A stretch of DNA of 64,000 nucleotides from Paramecium octaurelia (Eukaryota > Ciliophora > Oligohymenophorea > Peniculida > Parameciidae): contig CAJJDP010000003.1 of assembly GCA_905182995.1 (NCBI GenBank), positions 563,820 through 627,819 on the forward strand, read 5' to 3'. Both the position numbers and the translations under genes were made by a program. The notes beneath the pieces are model-generated. The model searched no databases. It saw only the letters and a program-made list of their open reading frames with translations, and had not been told where the DNA came from. Shown piece by piece: positions 51,023 through 62,800 of the stretch (position 1 is its first letter; every line of letters starts with the position of its first letter).

Positions 51023-51870
51023 TCAATACATGATACTCTAAGTGGTTATTGACTATGAAAACAACTAAGCAGCTTCAAGGTTGACTTTCAGATTACTTTC
51101 ATAATATGATTTTTCAAAAGATTTATTCATTGAGTTCTTTTATTCTATTAGCGACTTTCTTAAAGTTAATGCCTTTGAAATGTCTATTGATCCTAATTAC
51201 AAATTCAATCCCAAGATGCACGATTCGAGATTTTCTAATTTAATAGAAATATTTATTTTACCTATTTTTGAGTTTAAGCTGACTAATTCCCAGTTATTCA
51301 TTTCTCTGATGAATGATTCAAGTTTAATTTTGCTCAATTAGTTTAAGAACTCTTAATTTCTATTATTTTTAGAAGTTATTTCTATGTTGAATTTTCTATT
51401 TAATTAAGCCATCAGAGGCTCGAATGATTGGGATTCCTTTTAAATTGAGTTTTCTTAATTTTAATGTCTTTTGAGAATGACATCATTTTCTAAATTACCA
51501 ATAAAGTTCATTTCCATTATATCTCTACTTGAAGCATCGAAGTCTAAATCAACAGCATGACTGGCAAGCAAAAACAATTGCATGCTTAGAAGTGACATAT
51601 TTTTATTCTGATTGTTGAATTCTGAAGCAATATATGAAGCTAGTTGAGGAGATGGTACAGCCAAAATGTTTCTTTTTTAAGTCTTTATACTTTTTCCATC
51701 GAGCTAAAAATAATATAGTTAAAACTAACCTTGATAATCCATTAGTGGAAAGGGTTGGCTGGATTAGAGGCCATTTCTATGCTAGCCTCCTTATAACATC
51801 TTTTAATTGAGGTTTAAGATTAAAGGGAGACTGATTCTGTGAACATAAATTGTTTGACAAAAGCCCTCAT
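51023..51870 (-). CDS. ATPAF2: ATP12-type F1-ATPase assembly chaperone
   Basis: Binds the alpha subunit of mitochondrial F1-ATPase during assembly. ATG 51870 to TGA 51025-51023, 264 aa with two introns (26 nt near 51,706 and 27 nt near 51,240). I chose this upstream start over the ATG at 51774 because the extra segment (MRAFVKQFMFTESVSLQSQT, then IKRCYKEASIE) supplies both a presequence and the family RFY-x-x-V motif. The core reads WIIKLDGKSIKTQKRNILAV, PSPQLASYIASEFNNQ, then MSLLSMQLFLLASHAVDLDF, matching the ATP12 W-x-LDG-x-x-L(R/K)TP and MPLTxLAxxAID patterns. The C-terminal half is more diverged than usual. Confidence 0.82.
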
Positions 51871-52425
51871 TATTCGTAATATTTTTTATATTATGATTTC
51901 ATATGAGGATACTTTAATAAAATTTATACTGTTCCAATGACGTATTATAATATATAAATATAATATTAATAATCTAAAGGTTACTAAAATTTATGAAGAG
52001 AAAAAATAAACTTCTTTATAATTTAAAAATCTTAGGATTCCATTTCTATGTTGAAATAATGATTGCTCATCATCCAATTCTCTAACTATATATTAGTGTA
52101 ATGTGAAATACAATATTATTCAATACAACATTATCATTCATAAAAATAGAAAATTAAAGTATAATGGTAAACTTATTAATTTCTGAAATTTCAAGTGCTA
52201 CTCCAATTTGGTAATTTAATAAAATTGACTAAAAATAGTATTTACCTACATTTGATTGGGGGTTTGTTGTTATAAATGGTACAAATACTTCTTAGATCAA
52301 ATTCTTTTGAATTTCTTAGGATCACAACACTTTAGAAATTCTTTGATTAGAATTTGGAAGCTTTTTTATATTTTCTATATATATAAAGACCCAAAAGAAA
52401 ATAATAAATTATTTTTAGAATTTTT
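51871..52425. promoter_or_regulatory. Divergent intergenic region
   Basis: 555 bp between ATP12 and the hydrolase gene. A short frame near 52,165-52,310 (MVNLLISEISSATPIWQFNK...) is the only protein-like stretch; it is too short and unsupported to call. Confidence 0.35.
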
Positions 52426-53786
52426 ATGGATTTAGACTTTATCTTTTTCCCAGCCCCGAAAGATATATAGAATGATCATGAACATGGTCAAATACTGTGG
52501 ATTCCTAAATATCCTAAACTTTATCCTACTTTTCAAAATTATGTACCCAGAACAAATAAAAAAAGGGGAGTCTTCTTCAAATAAAGTGAATTGGATTTTG
52601 AAGATGATCACTTTTTAATAGATGAGCCTACGTATCAATTTAAAGTCCTATATATTAGAGAATCTTAGTTACAGCCCATACCAAATTTTTAATGGAAACC
52701 AATAACAAGCAGATAAAGAAAACGATAACCCACTGACGCAAACTCTCCAACATTTGATTCTAATGAGGGCAGTCCAGACGTTCAACAAAAATTGCAAAAA
52801 TTAAATATGCAGTCTGTTTAAATCATCACGAAGAAACCTTAATTGTGTAGGATGTCATCAAATCTTTACCCAATTAAAAAGACAAGAATTGATTAGAGCA
52901 TTTGTTTCAGTTAACCATTAATTAAATTGCCTCAAGAATTGATTGATCTCAAATAAAAAAACTAAAATGAATCTAATGATGAACAACCACCACCAAGATC
53001 AAACTCGAGAGAATCCCATCAAATCACTGGCCATATTCCCTGCATGTATGTGGATTCAAAAAAACATTCCCCCAACATTTTGTTATATTTTCATGCCAAT
53101 TGTGAAGATATAACCTAATCCTATAATTTTTTAGTTCATCTTCGTGAAAATTTATAAGTATTGAATCTCAATATATTTTAAGGTCTCTGCTATAGCTGTG
53201 GAATATCCTGGATATGGCAAGTATAAAAATGAACAACCTTCAGCTGAAGCAATACTCAACGATGCCGAATATGTCTTTAATTACCTAACCAAAAGATTGG
53301 GATATGCTGAAAATAGAATTATTGTATTTGGTAGAAGTATTGGAAGTGGACCGGCTACTTATTTGGCCAATAAATATAAACCTGCATGTTTAGTTTTAAT
53401 GTCCCCATTTACATCTCTTAAAGCAGCTGTAAGGGATTACATCGGTTCATGGGCCTAGTTCTTAATTAGATAGAGATTCGACAATTTAGATTAGATTAAG
53501 AAGGTGAAGGTGCCAACATTTATATTACATGGTAAGGCAGACAATATCATACCTTACTCATAAGCATTAGAATTATATAGTATAATTTTATTTTTATATA
53601 GAATCATGTAAATCTGATAAATGTATATTACATTTGGCAGATGATATGGATCACGTCAGTTATAGATTATATAAAGACTTAATTAATCCATTAACTGAAT
53701 TTTTACTTTAGATTAAATATTATCAGAACAGTTCTTAAGGACCAAAAATGCCAACTGTTCTCTTTTATGACCCAACAATTGAATGA
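52426..53786 (+). CDS. Alpha/beta hydrolase, ABHD17/FAM108-like
   Basis: ATG 52426 to TGA 53784-53786, 437 aa, two introns (25 nt near 53,159 and 22 nt near 53,580). The first ~200 residues are Pro/Ser/Asn-rich and probably disordered. The hydrolase core follows: LLYFHANCEDITQSYNF (oxyanion HGN replaced by HAN), AIAVEYPGYGKYKNEQPSA, FGRSIGSGPATYLA with the nucleophile Ser in G-R-S-I-G, PTFILHGKADNIIPYSQA carrying the Asp, and DDMDHVSY with the catalytic His. The fold matches ABHD17-type depalmitoylases (bem46-like), but the N-terminal Cys cluster of animal ABHD17 is missing, so the substrate is open. Confidence 0.88.
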
Positions 53787-53929
53787 ATTTTTACAATAAA
53801 CTCCCTTTATGTTTATTATTAATAAAAACTTTTAATACCTTTAAAATTAATATTAATTAATTTAAATTTATTTGAAATTCAAATAATGTGGTTTGGATAC
53901 AAACTAAACCAAGATCTATCATATTGAAA

Positions 53930-54304
53930 ATGATTCAAATCTCAACTTTATCAAAGATGGGTTATGAAAACAATCGTCACTACGTCAAACTCCCAAAATA
54001 TGGATTGTTAACTTAGCTTTTAAACTTAAATTGGTAAGATTTTCTAAAAAATAAATTTATCCTGATTAATATAGATGAAACACTTTTATTATAAGAAGAC
54101 AAACATTATGAAGTTTAAATTCATCTATTTTAAAATTATTCTATATTATTTAACTAAATAATTTATACGTTTTCCATTTAATAAAATTAATTGCATATTA
54201 AATTTCAGGTATTCAGTATTGAAGGAATAAATTTAAAACTATTCTTAATGAGAGAGCGAAAGAGAGAGAGACCCTCACAAATAGATTATAAAAAGTAGAG
54301 ATGA
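53930..54304 (+). CDS. Small hypothetical protein
   Basis: A 124-aa frame with only TGA as stop, ATG 53930 to TGA 54302-54304. It starts MIQISTLSKMGYENNRHYVK and continues LPKYGLLTQLLNLNWQDFLK, INIDETLLLQEDKHYEVQIH, ending in a basic stretch (LFLMRERKRERPSQIDYKKQ). It lies between the hydrolase gene and the convergent carrier gene (43 bp from its stop). The amino-acid mix looks natural, but a frame this long could occur by chance in AT-rich DNA with a single stop codon. No family recognised. Confidence 0.42.
54248..54271 (+). repeat. GA-rich microsatellite
   Basis: A purine run of GAGA units interrupted by CGAA lies within the 3' part of the small hypothetical ORF, where it encodes alternating Arg/Glu. 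Confidence 0.7.
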
Positions 54305-54346
54305 ATTTTTTAAGTGAAAGATAAACATTGAACATATATATTTACA

Positions 54347-55349
54347 TCAAAACTAATAGAGTGAAGTAAGTTATTCTTTGGCCAGTTCATACGCATAAAA
54401 ACCGATAGCATTAGCGTAAAATGCCCGAAAGACACAAACCGAATATCCCTTCCACACAGATCCAAAACCTTCAGTTGATATTTTTTGCATTAAACAATCC
54501 AAAAATCCCCCGTCAAAGCATCTCACTTTATAAATTCTCTAATCAGTGCAAGTTTAACATTGGAGAATTGTTTTAATCGTCTTGATTTTAGTTATTTATT
54601 TACATCTTAAGGGTATCCTATCGTCCAGCATGAAACTCCGGCTAAACCTCCTGATATTAATAAGTTTGCTGTCGAAGGCTCTGCCTTTTATGATAAATCA
54701 CAGAGTATATCCTTGATGCATTCATACACTGCAAATTAAGCAGAGTACCCCAGAATTTCTCTTTATTAGGTCGCATGCATACCTCTAAAAATATATTTAA
54801 AACCCTCTTTTTTGTAGATCTATGAAATATTCCAATAACAAATTACTTAGATAACACAATCAATTGGGTTTTTGTAGATTTTTTCTGTTTCTTACATTTA
54901 TAATTTGCATTTTGTCAATTCAATTGGGCAAGAGAGCAATGCAGCTGAACTTCCTGCAATGCTTCCACAAAATGCACTTAGATTCACTTATAAATATATA
55001 CGTTTGGAAATATGTGAGTTATTTATTCGAATTTCCAATGAAAAATTTTCTCCAGAATTCATAAACTGAGAATACAACCGCATTGGTTATTGGTATGGAA
55101 AGTATGGGAAATGACATTCCTTTATAAAAACCTTTTAATCCTTCATTTTTTATTATTTTTTATAGAGTTTTTAGTACTCCATCATCTGACATTTGCATTC
55201 TGACTTTAACTGTGTCTAATGGATGACTTGAAATACAATTAGCTCTAATCTCTAAAAAAATAATAGTACATTCCACTAATAGATCCAGCTGCTAAATCAA
55301 TAGAGATTTAAAATCTATTTTCATATGTCCATTGAATAAAATCTGTCAT
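54347..55349 (-). CDS. Mitochondrial carrier family protein (SLC25)
   Basis: An inner-membrane metabolite transporter, 300 aa, ATG 55349 to TGA 54349-54347, four introns (25, 25, 27 and 23 nt). Three repeats each carry the carrier signature P-x-[D/E]-x-x-[K/R]: SHPLDTVKVRMQ, SCPIELTKCKLQ and GYPQDTIKTILQ. Each is followed by a G-x-x-G-F/Y-K-G type loop: EGLKGFYKG, EGFKYIFRG and EGFGSVWKG. The arrangement resembles carnitine/acylcarnitine or basic amino-acid carriers, but I cannot assign the substrate. The first intron border (GTGGAATG...TTTTTTAG) is the least certain. Confidence 0.9.
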
Positions 55350-55540
55350 TTTAAAAAAAAAGTATATATACCAGAATCAATTTATGTAATTCATATATTA
55401 CACACGTCATTATTAATTAATCTTATTTACCATATTACTTATTTCATTGAAATGAAACTTATATACTATTATAAATGTTTAATTATTGTTTTTCATATTG
55501 AGCAAAAATTACGTATTATATATAATATATTAAAATTAAT

Positions 55541-55993
55541 ATGAATTAAATTAAAATATTTATTGGAAATGATCATGCTGCATTAGAATATAAAAATATT
55601 TTATTAGAATTTTGCAAAAAAAAGAACTATTAAATCGATGATAAAGGAACATTTACAAACTAAAGTTGCGATTACAATGATTATGCAGTTAATGTATGCA
55701 ATGAAGTAATAAAATCTAATGGAATTGGAATATTAATATGTGGTAGTGGAGTTGGAATTTCAATGATGGCGAATAAAGTTAAGGGAATCAGATGTGGATA
55801 AGTGAATGATTATGATTCAACATTAAAAGCGATTGAAATAGGATGCAATGTCATTTCATTCGGTGCAAGAACTGTTGGAATTGAAATTGCTAAGCAAATT
55901 GTTGACACTTTTCTTTCTAATTATAGTAAGATGGAGAACAATGGAGTTGAAAAAGAAATTTCAACAATTGAAGAAGAAAACTATAAAAAATGA
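55541..55993 (+). CDS. rpiB: RpiB/LacAB-family sugar-phosphate isomerase
   Basis: An intronless frame from ATG 55541 to TGA 55991-55993, 150 aa, the usual RpiB size. It begins MNQIKIFIGNDHAALEYKNI (family xxxDHAGxxLK), continues DYNDYAVNV, then GIGILICGSGVGISMMANKV, the active-site Cys loop, KGIRCGQVNDYDSTLKAI, and CNVISFGARTVGIEIAKQIV. RpiB interconverts ribose-5-P and ribulose-5-P. The His that normally sits in the (R/S)EHN-x-AN motif is replaced (AIEIGCNVISFG), so activity or substrate may differ. Divergent from the carrier gene with a 191-bp gap. Confidence 0.88.
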
Positions 55994-56206
55994 TTAATAA
56001 ATAAATTATCACATTCAAAATTTTATCCCGAATGAATTCATTTCTATGTAATTGATGTAAAGAAATCCATCTAAGTCTTTAAATTAATGATATAATTCTT
56101 TTAAAGTTTAATCTTTAAATTATAATTTGATATACCAATTCTTAACAATATTTTGCCGCAGTATAAATTTATTGAATCGTATTAAGATAGTTTTATTTTG
56201 CTTTTA

Positions 56207-56623
56207 ATGTATTATAGAACATTCATTATTGTCATTGTGTTTGGCATTTTGAATCTATTAATAGAATTTAGATTACTTTATAAAATTTTATCTTGGGAGT
56301 TTACTTCTGTTTAATTATTCAACAACTACCAAAACATCGTTAGGATAGAGTTATTTACAATTATCAGATTCATTTTTTCTTTCATCAAAAGATCTTGTAT
56401 TTTAGAAACTCAGTGTTTATTTCATCTAAATAGAAAATATAAATAAAAATTACTCAAAAAATCATTTCCTCTTTATTATAATGATGATACTAATTTAATT
56501 AAATTTCATGTATTATTATCTTATTTTAACACAATAAGACTCTTAAACTTAGGATCTAAATAGTTGCTGCAATTTTTATTATAAAAAAGTAATTTTATTA
56601 TGCAAATATCAATATATTAATGA
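56207..56623 (+). CDS. Possible ORF or decaying gene
   Basis: A 138-aa frame, ATG 56207 to TGA 56621-56623, starting MYYRTFIIVIVFGILNLLIE with a hydrophobic segment, then LLYKILSWEFTSVQLFNNYQ and more basic helical sequence. Immediately downstream a different frame is also protein-like (INEKYIKCYLSHHQRYLNEK, to ~56,756). A frameshift would join them, suggesting a gene in decay, or an intron I cannot place. No family recognised. The rest of 55994-56932 shows nothing else. Confidence 0.3.
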
Positions 56624-56932
56624 AAAATACATTAAATGTTATTTAAGTCATCATTAAAGATATTTAAATGAAAAGGAAATATCATCATCTATAGATAAAT
56701 AACTAAATTTCTATTTGAAAAATGAATATATATTCAGCTAATATATATGGATTTGATCAAAAAAAAAAAAATAGCATATAATAAATTATTTTGATTAAAG
56801 GAAAAGAAATTAAAATGTGAAAATAATTTAACTTATGTAAAAATAGAAAAGATTTTGCTCTTATAGATTAAGGACAAAATGCAAGATTTTATAATTACTA
56901 TTGAGAATATTGGCTTGGTATTATATGGATTT

Positions 56933-58699
56933 TCATCTTCTTTATAATTTACATTATTCACTTAAAATATACTAGATTACAGTTAAGCAATTTTTCATTT
57001 CTCCTCTCAATTTCAAAACCAACTCATCTCTGAATTCCTAAAATATTAAAAAAGATTAATTATACCCTACTGCCAGCTTATATATGCACTCCTTCTTCTT
57101 TTCCTAGGCGATTTAATTTTTTCTAAATTTCTTCAATTAAATAGATTGGAACTACTATCTTCGTTTGAAATGGATTTTGCTTGATTTTTTGTTAATTTGA
57201 ACTTTTCTATTGATTAGAAGTACCTAGTTGATCTAGATTTCCTTTATTTTTTATATCTTTTGTTTGATTCTGATCTGGATCTTGCTCTTCTAATAGAGCT
57301 GGATGAAGAAGATTTCTATCTGAATAATTAAGAATAATACTAACCTTTTAGATTTCACATCCTGTATGGAAACTGAATTTTTGTATTATTATGCAAAGTT
57401 TTCATTAATGTACTTTCCGCTTTCAAGGATCTTTTTAATTATTTTAATACAGGTCCTCCATTTTTAAAACACTCTATCTATTCTAAAATTAACACTGTAG
57501 CCTCTAACTTATGCTCCACTGATCCAATTACTTAAACCAAACAATCTAACTATATCATTTATGTTACATTATCCTATATCGGAATCATCCTTATCGGACA
57601 TTACTTTGATTTATGCTCCTTTGGCTTTATTTGCAAGTTCTTTTATTTAGCAGCCCTCTTTAAAAAGATTATATATGATGATTATTACTGGCTCCTATTA
57701 ATTTGGATGCAAAATTAGCAGGCATAACTACTCTAATATCAAAATCCAATTTCTTGAATTATGAACTAATTCTGCGAACAATAGATCTAATAGCCTCCTA
57801 TACATTTTTCAAGGTTCCAACTAACTATAAAATTTCTTCATCTTTTTTTAATTTATTCTAAAAAGTGTGATTCTAATAATGTACTTTGATTGGAATTTCA
57901 TTACTATTTTTAGCTTTCATTTTTAATTAATATTTTTTTTCTAAATCTTTATTCTTGAGAATGTAATCCACTATTATATTCAAAAAGACAAGTTAAACCT
58001 TGTTATTGATGAGAAATACCTTAGTAACAACTTTTCCTGGATCCAATGGTTCAGCTCTCTTTATGTAATCATCTTCTGTAATTCCTCTTTGATGTAATTT
58101 ATTTGTTATCAATTTAATGGCATTAAATATGCAATTAGCCTAACCTAAAGAATATATTTATATCTTTACCTGCTATCTTAACTGATCTTAAGGAAAATTT
58201 ATTGATGGCATTATTCACAACTACATCAGTTTTTGTCTCTTATTAAATATTTTTAATTTGCTTTCCTGATGTACCAATCAAGTATGAGACAGTTCCTAAA
58301 ATCTATAGAATTTCCAACCTTCAGGTATTAGCATCATGATCTCAAAATTAGGGTTTTTTTTTTATTCAATCAATTATAGTATTTTATTGATGGCTTCAAG
58401 TTATGAATTTAATTTGCTATCATCATAATCAATAATTGAGAATGCGGTTCCCTCCAGCCCAGGAATTTGATTATTTCGATTCAGTTGAATAGACTTGATA
58501 TCATATTGTGACTAAATTATGTTATTTTCTATACTTTCACATCCTCTAATATATTTTTCAATTCATCTGATTTTATGTATTTCCATTCAATAAAAAAATG
58601 AATTTAAAATTATCTTTTTCTTCTTGATTGTTCCTGAGGCGATGATGATCTTGACGATTAGCCTGATAATCCTTGTTCATCCGCTATATCCTTAGACAT
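56933..58699 (-). CDS. KH-domain RNA-binding protein with RS-like segment
   Basis: ATG 58699 to TGA 56935-56933, 515 aa, interrupted by nine introns of 20-31 nt. It starts MSKDIADEQGLSGQSSRSSS. KH1: PEGTVSYLIGTSGKQIKNIQ, with the GxxG as GTSG. KH2: VVMPANFASKLIGAKGCQIKEL, GxxG as GAKG, ending QVIGSVEHKLEATVLILEQI. A short Arg/Ser stretch follows (SSSSSSIRRARSRSESNKRY, KKQRKSRS). A third KH-like block (TKIVVPIYLIEEIQKKLNRLG, LVLKLRGEMKNCLTVIQYIL) lacks a clear GxxG. The layout recalls PCBP/NOVA-type KH proteins with an added RS-like linker, suggesting a role in splicing or mRNA control, inferred only. Confidence 0.85.
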
Positions 58700-58824
58700 G
58701 TTAATTAATTATTATTATTTAATTTAATTCAAATATTAATTGTTTTATTGCATATATTGATATTCTATGTAAAATATCCTTACTTTCCTTAAATAATATT
58801 TTAATTAGATTTATTTCTGAAGAG

Positions 58825-59806
58825 ATGCTAGAGAAGCTTAGTTAGAAGATAAGCGGCAATACAACATCAAAAAGTGATGCTTGTGAAATATGTGGAAAAC
58901 AATTTGATTGGTACGATTCATTATCTAGCACTAGGAAAACCAAGTAGAATTAGTGTAAGCGATGCTATAGAGGTGTTTGCTCAAATTGTAGTCAAGACAA
59001 AGCTATTATAATTACTCATGATGCAAAAACTCCACATAGAATATGCAAAATTTGTAAGGACGATTAGTAGCAACAAAAGTAAATAGTAGAAGGAGAGAAT
59101 TGCAAAGTTGGATAATTATCTAACGTAGGTAGAAGATGGGTATCTATAATTTTTGGGGACAAGTAATTTTTGATTATAGCTAGAATTGAAATCAAAAAGA
59201 TTTAAGAAGAATATTAAAAAGCATTACCGAGTTTTGTTTCCAATTCTAATTATGAAATTAAATAGTAAATTTAAACAAATCTGTTAAGAATCTTTAAGGA
59301 AGTATGAAAATTAATATGCTTTTTAGAACAGATAATCATTAAATTATTCTTTAGCTGATTGGCATTATCGTTGTTGTGCAAATGAATAAGACAACATACT
59401 TGTACAAAAAATAAGCAATATTTTAACATGCTTTTTCTAATCTAAACCCGTTAGACTGACAAAAGGCTTAGTCTTTTTGACAACATATATTTTATATTTT
59501 TGCGATGAGCCTATTTCTTTAAAAGTGCTGTAATTTTTCCATGAAAAAATTATACCTCCAAGAATACAATATCATAAATTAGAGTAGGATGAAACTAAAC
59601 CAATTTTAGGTGAAGTTGATCTTTTGCTAGAAATGGTTAATGAATCAAGTAAAATGGAAAAGTCAGTTCAACAAAAAATTAAAACGATTTTAGAATCATA
59701 TTCTACTTAAATGTTAACAACTTTTATGATCAATTCATTTGAATTTTATCTTGGCTTTTTCATATTTAATTAATTAGTCATCAATCATAATGTAATCTAT
59801 AAATGA
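58825..59806 (+). CDS. FYVE-like zinc finger plus TBC-like domain protein
   Basis: ATG 58825 to TGA 59804-59806, 318 aa, one 25-nt intron (GTATGAAAATTAATATGCTTTTTAG, near 59,304-59,328). Residues ~20-85 hold eight Cys in FYVE spacing: C-x2-C, then QCKRCYRGVCSNCS, then CKICK. The central basic patch lacks the canonical R(R/K)HHCR, so PI3P binding is doubtful. The C-terminal part (KALPSFVSNSNYEIKQQIQT, LTKGLVFLTTYILYFCDEPI, LTTFMINSFEFYLGFFIF) has the helical pattern of a TBC Rab-GAP, but without the catalytic Arg (IxxDxxR) or Gln (YxQ) fingers. Function is uncertain, possibly a membrane/Rab adaptor. The next gene starts 15 bp later. Confidence 0.68.
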
Positions 59807-59821
59807 TTAATGTAGTTCTAA

Positions 59822-62800
59822 ATGAGTGAGAAATTCTTAGCCTATATCTGCCGTGATTAATTCAAAGCAATCTAAGAAGTAAATGTCGATGAATTTCAGA
59901 GATTGATTCTTAGAAATGTATAATTAGATAAATTTACTGCTTTCTTATCTTAGGAAGATGAGAAAAAAATTAAATATAGGAATTCTATTGCATAAAAAGA
60001 ATAATAATTATAATAATAATAATAATAAAATAATAAACTTGATGACAAAGAAGTTGAAAAACTATTTGAAGCTTTGATTTAATTGGTTGATGAAGACCAA
60101 AGTAATAAATTAGAATCCATGTAATCCGCAAGTAAATTTGATTGGAATAAAACATAAATTAAAGAATTAGTCAAATCAATTAAAAAAAAAAATTCAGTTT
60201 TATAAACTTAAACGCATTTAGAAGATTAATTGAGATAATATTAAGAAAAAAGCGCAGAGTAATTGTAATAGCAAAAAATTGGATAAGGATTGAATTAAAC
60301 TGAAATCGAAGAAAAAAATTAATTGATAAAATAATTATAAGACAAAATTAGATAACAACAATAATTAATATCAAACTATATAGAACAAACTAAATTATTA
60401 GAAGAAACACATCAATAAAGCATGAAAAGCTAAGAAAGAGAATATTTAAAGATGATTGAAGAGTTAAAAAATAATACTATTCTAAAATCTAATAAAGAAA
60501 GCTTTTATGAAGAAAAAATCTCTTCGCTTTAACTAGAGATGGAACGAAAAATAAAAGAGAAAGAAGAATTCATTAAAAGTAAAGAAGAACAATAAGAAAA
60601 AGAGATTTATTTAATTTCTGAATAATATGATAAAATTAAAAAGGACTTAGAGAATAAAGATATTTTGTATAAAAAATAATAAAAAGAATAGGAAAATTTA
60701 TTTGAATAATAATTAAAGCAAGAATGTTAAAAATATGAAAATACAATAAAGACTTTGGATGAAAAATATCAATAATAAATAGAAAATTTAGAAAAATAAG
60801 TACTAGAAATAAATTAGAGCAAAAAGTAAATAGAATTGGAAACACAAGAAAAAATAAAAAATTTAGAGAATCTACTTAAGAATAATTAAGAAGAATCTTA
60901 AAACCTATTGAGAAAAAACTAAGAAACATATGAGGGAAAAATAGAATAAATGTAGATGAAATAATAACAAGAACTAGAAGGAATTCAAAACCGACTTTAT
61001 GATTAAAACTAAAAAGAAAATTAAAATAAAGAACATACATACCAATAAGAAATAGAATAGATAAATTAAGATTATAAATAATAAATAAATGAAATTAGTT
61101 AGAATTTCAAAGAAATTATATAACAAAAAGATGATGTTATAAAACAATAAGGATAGAAAGTACAAGATTTAGATGTAAAGCATTAAGAATAATTACAATC
61201 CTTATTAGAATAGCATAGATTAGAATTAGAATCAAAAGAGCAATCAATAAAATTATTAAAAGAAGAATCCAGCTAATATTTCACATAAGAATTATAGCAA
61301 AAAACAGAATCATATGAAAAATAGTTAGAATAAAAAGATTAAGATTATAAATAATAAATAAACGAAATTAGTTAGAAATTAGAATAAATTATATTATCAA
61401 AGGATGACTTAATACAATAATAAGAATAGAAAATACAAGATTTAGCTTTGCAATATTAGGAATAAGTAAAAACTTTACTAGAATAGCATAATAATTAATT
61501 ACAATAAAAAGATGAGACATGGTAGAAATAATTAGAATAAAAAGACTAGGATTATAAATAATAAATAAATGAAATTAATTCAAATTTTAAGGAAGTCCTA
61601 GAACAGAAAGATGAAAGTATTAAATAAATAGAATAGAAAATTTAAGATTTAAATTTAAATCATGAATCTTAACTAAAATCTTTATAAGAATAACATAAAT
61701 TAGAATTAGAATCAAAGGATTAGTCAATAAAGCTATTAAAAGAAGAATCAAGCTAGTATTTCACACAAGAATTATAACAAAAAACAGATTCTTATGAAAA
61801 ATAATTAGAATAAAAAGAGTCGGATCATAAATAATAATTAAATGAGATCAGTTAGAATTTTAAAGAAATTATATCCTAAAAAGATGATTAAATAAAATAA
61901 TAAGAATAGAAAATAAAAGATATAGACTTACATCATTAATAATAATTAAAATCTTTGGAGGAAGAACATAAAAATTAATTATAATATAAAGATGAGTCAA
62001 ATTAAAAATCATTAGAACAAAAAGATGCGGAATATAAAGAATAAATAAATCAAATTAATTAGAATTTCAAAGAAATTCTTTAATAGAAAGATGACTCCCT
62101 AAAACAATAAGAATTGAAAATACAAGATTAAGATCTGAATCATTAATAAAAAATAAAATCTTTAGAAGAATAACATAAAATTAAATTACAATAAAATGAT
62201 GAAGAATATTAAAAATTATTAGAATAAAGGGATTAGGATAATATATAATAAATAAATGAAATTAGTTAAAATTTCAAAGAAATCCTTGAGAAGAAAGATG
62301 AAAGTATCAAATAATTAGAATAGAAAATACTCGATTAAGATTCAAAACATTAAGAATAATAAAAATCCTTAGAAGAATAACATAAAGTAGAATTAGAATC
62401 AAAAGATTAATCAATAAAATTGTTAAAAGAAGAATCAAGTTAATACTTCACATAAGAATTGCAATAAAAAGATGAAGCATATTAAAAATAAATAGAATAA
62501 AAAGAATAAGATCATATAGCAGCAGTAAATGATATTAGTTAGAAATTTAAAGAGACTTTGTCATAAAAGGATGAATAAATAAAATAAAAGGAAGAGAAGA
62601 TTTATAATTTGGATTTGCATCATTCGGAATAAGTAAACTCTTTAAAAGAGGAGCATAATAATTTATTATAATAAAAAGATGAAACATATTAAAAACAATT
62701 AGAACAAAATGACTAGGATCATAAATAGTAAATAAACGAAATTAATTAGAATTTCAAAGAAATCCTAGAACAGAAGGATGAAAGTATTAAATAATACGAT

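Noticed and set aside
56207..56756. Two adjacent protein-like frames treated as one intact gene
   Set aside because: Joining them needs a frameshift or an intron that I could not place with GT...AG ends, so I list only the first frame as a possible gene.
56810..57192. Plus-strand open frame with hydrophobic content (near QLIYALLLLFLGDLIFSKFL)
   Set aside because: It lies antisense to the third KH-like block, whose minus-strand frame joins a well-supported KH gene. It is a shadow.
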